Shown: in pieces, positions 34,532-43,500 of the stretch
Position numbering within the stretch: the first letter of the stretch is position 1
Layout: each line of letters opens with the position of its first letter
Origin: Turbatrix aceti
Lineage: Eukaryota > Nematoda > Chromadorea > Rhabditida > Panagrolaimidae
Reading direction: 5' to 3'
Length of the DNA stretch: 64,000 nucleotides
NCBI GenBank assembly: GCA_963969345.1
Contig: OZ017766.1
Coordinates: 496,001-560,000, forward strand
Program-made: the position numbers and the translations under genes
Notes under the pieces: generated by a model
What the model saw: the letters and a program-made list of their open reading frames with translations, nothing else
Databases searched by the model: none
What the model was told of the DNA's origin: nothing

Positions 34532-37500
34532 TTAGTTTTTCTGTTTGGTTTCTTTGGAAAGCTGTTCGTTGTGCAAACACTCCTAAAAAAACGGAAATTT
34601 TTTAACGAAAAAATAATTTCTAACTCACCGCTTGGAAATCAGCAACAGCATTGTTGTAAACCCGTCTTTTGTCGATGACAGTCTGTAGCTCATCCTTGAG
34701 GCTATTGTGCTCTCTCTGAAGGCTGTCTCCTCGCGTAGAGATTCTATCCATGCTGGCGTCGACGGTTCTGAGTATTTCCTTGAGGCTTGCAATGAAGGAA
34801 TCCTTGTATTCCTCTTGAATTGCTCTGGAAAACAAAAAGTATGTAAGAAACTGAGATGATAAAGGTAGATAAGTCCATACTTCTGTTTGATGTCATCAAT
34901 GTTGTTGAGAAGGCCAATTTCTTGTTTTATAAAATTCCGAACATCGATTTTGGTATTGTGCAGGCTGTAGAGACTCTTTACTTCTCGGTGGCGTTTTGTT
35001 ACTAAAGAAATAAAATGCAGAGTAGTTCGCGGAGCACAACATTGATTCGGCTCATTGCTCGCTCCTGCTCAGCTCACGAGCGCAAGCGGAGCGATCGCAA
35101 AAAATTGGACAGCTCCAGGAGCGCAAGCCAAGCAAACTCAAAAAATTGAAGTGCTCAAAAAGCGCAAGATTTTTTTTCAAATTACGGTCTTCTTTTAGTG
35201 GCTCTCGCGGGTGTCTCCAAGCAATATACGGTCTTTCTTTCTTTCAGTGAGTGTCACATTTTTTTGCGTGAGCCGTGTTCGCTCATTGCTCGCTCCTGTT
35301 TGATTCACGAGCGCGAGCTGAACAAGAGCAGAGGATCTGAGAATAAAAGAGCGCGAGCTGAACGAGCCCCCAAAAAAATTAGAAAATTGAACAACTTTGT
35401 TTTTTTAAAGTAATTGAATAACCATTTTTTAAGACTTACACTGATTACAAAGCTCAACGAGCCTCTTCTGATACTGGTTGATTTCAAGCTGACTCGGCGA
35501 CGCTCCCACCTGCTGCCTAAGGATGTAGGCCTTCTGACTAAGGGAATTCAGCTTGCCATCGACTTCTGACAACTCGGCAGACGCTTCCGCGACGGCCCGT
35601 TCAGCATCCGCCAGCTGGGCGCTTTCATTGCCGGGTTCAGTATCTTCCAGTCCGTCGAGTTCTTCCTGCAGTTTTAAAATTTCATCGTTACATGTTCGCT
35701 TGAAGGCCTTCAGATCGGCCTTAGCTTGTCTGGTCTCGGTGACCAAAGACGTGATTTGGGACAGAACATCCAGACGTACGGCTTCGAGCACAGCTTGCTT
35801 GGCCGAGAGGTCAGAAGCCGCAGCTGCCGCTTGGGAAGACAAATCTTGAAACTTTGCTTCCTCGTCTACCTTTTCTCGACGCAGATGATCAATTGTCGAC
35901 ATGACGAGAGAAAGCTCGACTTCGGGGGACTGTGCCGTGGCAACTTCGGCCTGGAGGCTGTCCATGTCAACAAGACCTGAGGAATTGATCAAGTGCGAGA
36001 CAGCCTTGCCCGACATCCGCCCTTTCGTCGGTGCATGAGCCTCGAGACCCGCTTGGAGCCCCATCAGTCGTTCGACGATTTTGACATTGGCCTGCTTGCT
36101 TGTGCCCTGTTGCTTGGTTGTCTCTCCAGCAGCGCCGTAGGCATCATCATCGACTTCGGGCTCAACAACGACTTCTTCAACCGCGTGACCGTATTCGAGA
36201 AGTGTGGCCTGGACGTCTTCTATGAGACCGAGGTCCTTCATGGTCGACGGACGGACGAAAATACGCTGCTTCGGTTGGGGCTTTGCGCTGGCGATCGGAG
36301 AAGACTCACAAATTCTGTAACGATTTTCAATTGTATCCTTGCTTCAAAAAGTGGCAAACCTTATAAGCGACGGTGGCAACTGCCAATCCAGTTGTCTGAA
36401 TTGAAACCCCGCATGCGCAAGGACCTCATCGCCAGTTCGAACTTTGGCAGCGATGGCCTCGGCTACCAGCCACTTGAGAACCGGCAGAATATGTATGCAG
36501 TCAAGGCCCTGGATCTGGTGGGGCTCCAGGGCATAGGGGCACTTGAACCGCGGCAATACCTTGACAATGTTTTCGGTTAAGGCTATCTTTTGACCAATTG
36601 TTGAGTTTTCCGAGTACAACAAGTCGACGTCGACGGATTCTGCACACAACGAGATACACCAAACCATGCCGCCTACTATCTACAAAAAAACTCTGACATT
36701 GTTTGCGTTATTGACTTTTTTGCGTTAAAAACGGGGGATTATCCCCGGGGATCCTGGGGATGTCCCCGGGGGCTTCACCCGGTACCCCGGTATACATACT
36801 GTTGAGCGATGACATTCCCTGTGCACGTGCGTGCAATTAGCATGAAGTCTCGCTCAGAGAGTCAACTGCCACCGGCATCAACTGCCACTGCACAGCATTC
36901 ACTTTCGCGTCAATCGAGCGTGAAAATGCATTCATTCGCGCATATAGTGTTGACTTTGGCAGCTTCGCGCATTGGCATTTTTAAATTGTTAGTGACGGCA
37001 TCTGCTACAATGACTAGAGCAAGTCCTGAACTTTCAAACAAGCCACCAACGGCACGAAAACGTTGATTTTTGGCACAGATATAGTGATTTCCAGTTTCGA
37101 TTTTAAATCGTCGATTGCAGCCGTTTAAGGCTACAACTGAACAATCGGGTCAGCAGAAAGTTCCATCAGGTTGGTATCTGTCGATATAGCCAAGGGCCGT
37201 TTGCTGAACATCAAAGAGGACCGAGATTCCTCACATAAACTGTTTTACCCTATAAAAACGATCTGTTTGCTTTTTGTGCTCATGCAAAATTGGAGAACTT
37301 TCTTTTTAGGAGTGCGTGTTTTTGATAATTTGTGCAAATGCGTGCGCATTTTTATAGGGTAAAACAGTTTTTGTGAGGAATCTCGGTCCTATTCGATGTT
37401 CAGCAAACGGCCCTTGGCTATATCGACTGACACCAACCTGATGGAACTTTCTGTTGACCCGATTGTTCAGTTTTAGCCTTACACGGCTGCAATCGACTGC

Positions 37501-40500
37501 TCAAATTTTTTACTTGAAAAGGCTGCAACTATGGCAAAACTGAACATTTTTAGGTCATCGAGGGCTTGTTTGGAAGTTCAGGACATGTCTTATTCAATAC
37601 CCTAGATGCCATCTCTAAGAATTCAAAAATGCCATTGCACGAAGCTGCCAAAGTCAACACTATAAGTGCGAATGAACGCGCTCATTTTTTTTTCGATTGT
37701 CGCAAAATAAAGGGAAAGTGAATGCTGTGCCACTGCCGGAGGATATTTTCGCAAAACTCAATGGTTGCTCGGTATTTTCGCAGTTGGATCTCAGCGACGC
37801 CTATCTCCAGATCGAGCTCGACGAAGCGTCACAAGAGCTGTGTACTGTGGCTACGCACAAGGGACTTTTCCGCTACTGACGACTCGCTTTCGGAATCAAG
37901 TCAGCTCCAGGCATATTCCAGGAACAGATGGACCAGATGCTGGCAGGTCATGCGCATGCAGTCGCCTACCTCGACGACATCATCATCGCGAGCCCGGACC
38001 AGAAATCACACGAGGAGCATCTTCGCGACGTCCTTCGCCGGATCCAAGATTTCGGATTTCGACTGAGTCCAAGCAAGTGTTCGCTGGCCAAGCCGAGTAT
38101 CAAGTATTTGGGCCTAATCGTGGATGCAAACGGACGGCGTCTCGATTCCAAGAAGATCGCGGTCATCAAGGACATGCCCGCCCCGACGAACGTGACCGAG
38201 GTCCGCGCCTTCTGCGGCCTCATCAACCACTACCAGAAGTTCGTCAAGGACCTCCAGGACGCCAGGCAACCCTTGGATCAGCTTACGATCAAGGGCGCTG
38301 AATGGAAATGGGCGGAAGCAGAGCAGGCAGCTTTCGATCGATGCAAGGATTTATTTTCGTCCGAGCTGACCCTGACCCACTACGACCCGCGACTACACAT
38401 CATTGTATCGGCGGATGCCTCCGAAACAGGCATTGGCGGCGCGTTGCAACACAGGTGCCCAGACGGCAACCTACGCGCCGTGGCTTACTTCTCCCGCACG
38501 CTGTCCAGCGCGGAGAAGAATTACAGCCAAACAGAGAAGGAGGGACTGGCGATCATCCACGCGGTGAAAACGTTTCACAAGATGATCTATGGCCGCCGCT
38601 TCTGTCTCCAGACAGACCACCGCACGCTACTCACCATCTTCAGCGGTAGCAGAAAGACCGGTATTCCAGTCGCGTCGACGAATCGGCTCCAGCGGTGGGC
38701 ACTCTGTCTACTGAACTACGACTTCGAGATCGTCTACGTCAAGTCCGAGGAGTTCGGACAGGCTGACGCGCTGTCAAGGCTGATCGCAAGCCAGCGTATC
38801 GACAGTGAGGAGGAGAAGGTGATAGCAGCTGTCCAAGCCATCACCGAAAGCGAGATCGACATGTACTCCATCACCAAGCAAGCAGCCGTACCGTATCCAG
38901 AGCTTCGCGACGCCACCGCGAGCGACGAAACGCTGTGCCAAGTCAAGGATTTTACTATTCACGGCTGGCCGTCCAAGGGGGCATTCCGTTTACGCCCAGA
39001 CAAGGAAACCCTGCAGCCGTACTACAACCGACGAGACGAGATTGCCGTGCACGAGGAACTCATGTGCTGTGCCGACCGCATCATCATCCCACAGCGACTC
39101 CAGTCCCGAGTTATCGCGATTCTACACGCTGGCCACCCAGGTACCGAGAAGATGATTCAGCTTGCTCGAGCTTACTCCTACTGGCCAAACATGAAGCACG
39201 ACATTGACCAAGCAGTACGTCAATGCCAAGAATGTGCGCAAAATGCGACGCAGCCACTCAAGGCACCCCTCGCTCCATGGCCCAAGCCGACGCGGCCCTG
39301 GCAGCATCTGTACGTCGATTTCGCAGGGCCGATTCGCGAACGTTATTTCTTCGTTATTATCGACTCGCTGACGAAGTATCCCGTTATTGAAACCATGAGC
39401 ACCATCACGGCTACTCGGACAATCGCCGTGCTCAAGGACGTGTTCTCGACCTTCGGTCTCCCGGAGACTCTGGTCAGTGATAACGGCACGCAGTTCACTT
39501 CGCGAGAATTTCAAATGTTTTGCGAGGCCAACTTAAGCACAGTCGCTCCCCGCCGTACCATCCTGCAAGCAATGGTCAAGCGGAGCGCTACGTCCGAACG
39601 CTGAAGGACGGTCTAAAGAAGAACGCGAACGTGTCGGATTTACAGGAAGCAGTCCGCCTCATCCAGCTCCGTATCCGAATGACACCCAGCCAATTGGTCC
39701 CTGGTGGTGTCAGCCCTGCAGAAGCTCTATTCGGCCGGCAACCAAGGTCAACTCTGGACCTGATGAAGCCACCAGCGCCATACGAGCCAGCATCGACCAA
39801 GGCGAAGAAACAGTATGATCGCCACCACGGTGTTCGAAGCCGCATCTTCGAGACCGGTGACCCCGTCTGGTACCGCCACCGAAACCCCGGAAAGTGGAAA
39901 CCAGGTGTTATCATGCGACGTCGCGGCCGAGTCGTCTATGAAGTAAAAGAAGACTCAGGCGACTTCAGCGTGTACCATGTCAACCAGCTGCGTGACAGAC
40001 CAGGCGCCCAGCCAGCTATTCTACCTTCGCCAGATGACGACGACGAAGACGCCCCGATGTCATGGGCCCCGGTCACGCTCCCGGTCACACCGATTCCGAC
40101 TACGCCAGTCACCCCTGCCCAGGCAACGACGCCTCCGGCATCCCCGTCGACTCTCATTGCTCAGACGGCCCCCGTGACTCCGGCTACCGATCCTCCAACC
40201 TCGCCGACGGTTTCCGAGCCGCGCACTCCGCAAGCTCCTGTACGCCGGTCCCGCAGAATCCGGAACAAACCAAACCGACTCGTCGTCGACCATTCCTCCA
40301 AGCAGACATATCTCGAGGAATAGCCTCTGCCTCGATTCTGTGCCCTGTAGTTTCTCTGAGAGAGGAAAGTGTTGAGCGATGACATTCCCTGTGCACGTGC
40401 GTGCAATTAGCATGAAGTCTCGCTCAGAGAGTAGGATGAAAAGATAGTTCCCTCATTCCCTTGTCCCAGTTGTTGTTGTCGAACTGTCGGGAGCAGTAGA

Positions 40501-43500
40501 TCATTCCTCTGTCCACGATCACTCTCCGGCACGACCTTACCTCACGCCAACCCTAGACCTCAACCCAGCGGAACTCCACCCTTGTTGAGGTAGATTATTC
40601 TGTATATTGTATGGTATGACGTGTCGCTTATAGGTCTTGCTTGTGGCTGATAAAACTAAGTCAGAACGACTCAATACGGTTACACATACTATACATACTC
40701 CACTACCTTAGTTTAACAAAGATGATTTGAACCGTCATCAACGCAAAACAACCATTACTATCGAATTCTTTTATCAATAAAGTGCGTTCAGAAAGGATAG
40801 ACTCACCCCTAAAATCGGGGTTTTTGGTAAAACGGTTATAGTGATGGTGCCGGGAGTAGGCTTAATCGAGTTGGCGTAAAAAGTTACACTAGGACGTTAT
40901 GTTCCAAAACCCGTCCCTGATCAAATACGGCCGCCAAAAAATAAAACGTATTTTTTGGCCGTTCAGAAAGGATAGACTCACTTTTGATTTTAATAAGATT
41001 TACTAATTTTTAAAGCCCAAAAAATACGCGAAGCACGTTTTAATGTTAAAATACGTTGATCTGAATTCAAAATGTTTCCAAACAAACGATTCACCGTGTA
41101 CCTGGTAAAAATTTTGACCATTTTACTACAAATTAGACCCCCAACACCAATAATGCCTTCCCGAGGGTCTGTAACCCCTGAGAATAGATGTCTGTCGGCA
41201 CAAACGGCCTGCACGTGATGCACCTTCAAGTTTACAAAAGGAATCAGATCAAAAAACACCGCACTGATTAATAGGAAAATAATTTTATTTAAAATAATCG
41301 GGCAAATGTTCTGCCCCGGATCAACACGAATTCATACCGCGTAGTCTGTAATCTTTATCTACTACAATTTTATTAACAAGAACGCAACAAAAAAAATTTT
41401 TTTAACCAAAAAATGGGTCCAAGTGCTCTGAAACCTGAACATTTGCCCGATTATTTTAAATAAAATTATTTTTATATTAATCAGTGCGGTGTTTTTTGAT
41501 CTGATTCCTTTTGTAAACTTGAAGGTGCATCACGTGCAGGCCGTTTGTGCCGACAGACATCTATTCTCAGGGGTTACAGACCCTCGGGAAGGCATTATTG
41601 GTGTTGGGGGTCTAATTTGTAGTAAAATGGTCAAAATTTTTACCAGGTACACGGTGAATCGTTTGTTTGGAAACATTTTGAATTCAGATCAACGTATTTT
41701 AACATTAAAACGTGCTTCGCGTATTTTTTGGGCTTTAAAAATTAGTAAATCTTATTAAAATCAAAAGTGAGTCTATCCTTTCTGAACGGCCAAAAAATAC
41801 GTTTTATTTTTTGGCGGCCGTATTTGATCAGGGACGGGTTTTGGAACATAACGTCCTAGTGTAACTTTTTACGCCAACTCGATTAAGCCTACTCCCGGCA
41901 CCATCACTATAACCGTTTTACCAAAAACCCCGATTTTAGGGGTGAGTCTATCCTTTATGAACGCACTTTACCTATGTTTTTTTTCTTATTTTTGAATCTT
42001 ACCAGTAAATTTGACTCAAAAAAGTGTAATGGAAGCAAAAATTTGCCTTTTTTTAATGTTAATCCCCCCCTTCCCCGGGGGATTACTTTTGAGCGGGGAA
42101 ATCCACCGGGGAATCCCGGAGACCTTCCCCGTGTCGCCAACCTGCGTACACCCCCTCTTCTACGGTAATCATAGAACATGCAACCTTTGCGTGCTTTTTT
42201 ATAAACAGGACTTTTTTACTTTGGTCACTGGTTGACCCAGTATATTTATACGTTAAGTTTGTATTTGTATCCGTAATATAAAACTAGAGGAAATTAAAAA
42301 TCACAGACAGTATACTATTTTTCTATAGTTTTTATCAACAATTAATTGTTTTTGGCAAATGAGTAATTACTCGTATAAATTATTTTTTTTTAAGAAATGA
42401 AACACTGTCATGATGTGATATTTAAGCAGACGGTTAAATAATAAATCCTTAGGGTATGGCATTCACGTTCTCTAAATAACTTGACGAAACCACGTATTAT
42501 TTTTCTTAAAGTCTTAGGTCGACGTACAGTCTTTTTTTATTTTTAATGTTCAATGCACACAGTTGTGGGGCAGCAAATGCGGGTGCGGGCACTTTTCACA
42601 AAAATCAAATTTTCCCTTATTTGTACTGGAGCGCTGTGTTATGATAGTCGTTTTGTGCAAAATTTCATATTTGCAGTATAAATATATGAACCAACAATGA
42701 TTGACTTTGTCATTAACGGAACTTTTACAAAACCGACACAATATGAAGTAACTAGGGGTACCTTTATGGTACTTGGGCCTCTAGTTTACATTATTCCGAC
42801 GACTGTTATGCAGTGCATGCTTATCTGGATATTTTTACGTCCAAAATCCCGTTCGAACTTTCGATACGGATTTTATCGGCTCGTATGCATCGGAATGATC
42901 AACGTAAGTTTGTCATTGCGGTGTACATATAATACATACCAACAACTTTAGGATCTAATCTGTTTAATAGCAGACATACTTGGCAATCGCCTGGGCATGA
43001 TGAACGCAGCTACGGCTTATCACAACATTATACGCAGTCATGGAACCATAGCAACCATTGTTTTTACATTGACGCACTATACCTACGTGAATCAAGCCTT
43101 CAATGCGTTCCTAATCTCGTGCAACCGTCTATCTGTCGTTTTTTTTCCACTGGGACATACGTCATTCTGGGAAAAGTATACCGATGTATTCACCGGTATT
43201 TTTTTTCTGTACCCTTTGACATACGTCTGGCAACTACCATACTGCGATATTTATTACGTCACCGCGCCGTACAGAGGTTATCATCTAGGAGGTAAGCAAT
43301 GCACCTTTCTCCCCCAGACGGAAGTGTTCACTGTCTACAATCAACTTGGCTTCACACTTCTGAATGTTATTATCAACATTGTGGTCATCGTAAAACTCAT
43401 TCGGCAGCGCAATGACTATTACATCGATGACGATCATCACAAAAACAGAACCGCTGAAATCAAATTATCGGCATACACGGCCATTTTGGTCTCGTCGCAG

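Larger units (their letters stand above)
36800..40684 (+). mobile_element. Ty3/Gypsy LTR retrotransposon, internally deleted and broken
   Basis: The 3' LTR is 40370-40684 (TG...CA, 315 bp), preceded by a purine tract GAGAGAGGAAAG. The 5' LTR survives only as its first 64 bp (36800-36863), identical to the 3' LTR start. The target duplication CATAC flanks the whole (36795-36799, 40685-40689). The rest of the 5' LTR, gag, protease and the start of reverse transcriptase are gone, replaced by an inverted-repeat segment (36864-about 37745). The element lies inside CCDC93 intron 1 on the opposite strand. The near-identical LTR starts suggest modest age. Confidence 0.9.

Noticed and set aside
37765..38649. 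Long alternative frames over the retroelement
   Set aside because: Shadows of the pol frame in GC-rich DNA.
40990..41758. Two identical 89-codon frames on opposite strands
   Set aside because: They are mirror images created by the foldback arms and show no protein family features.
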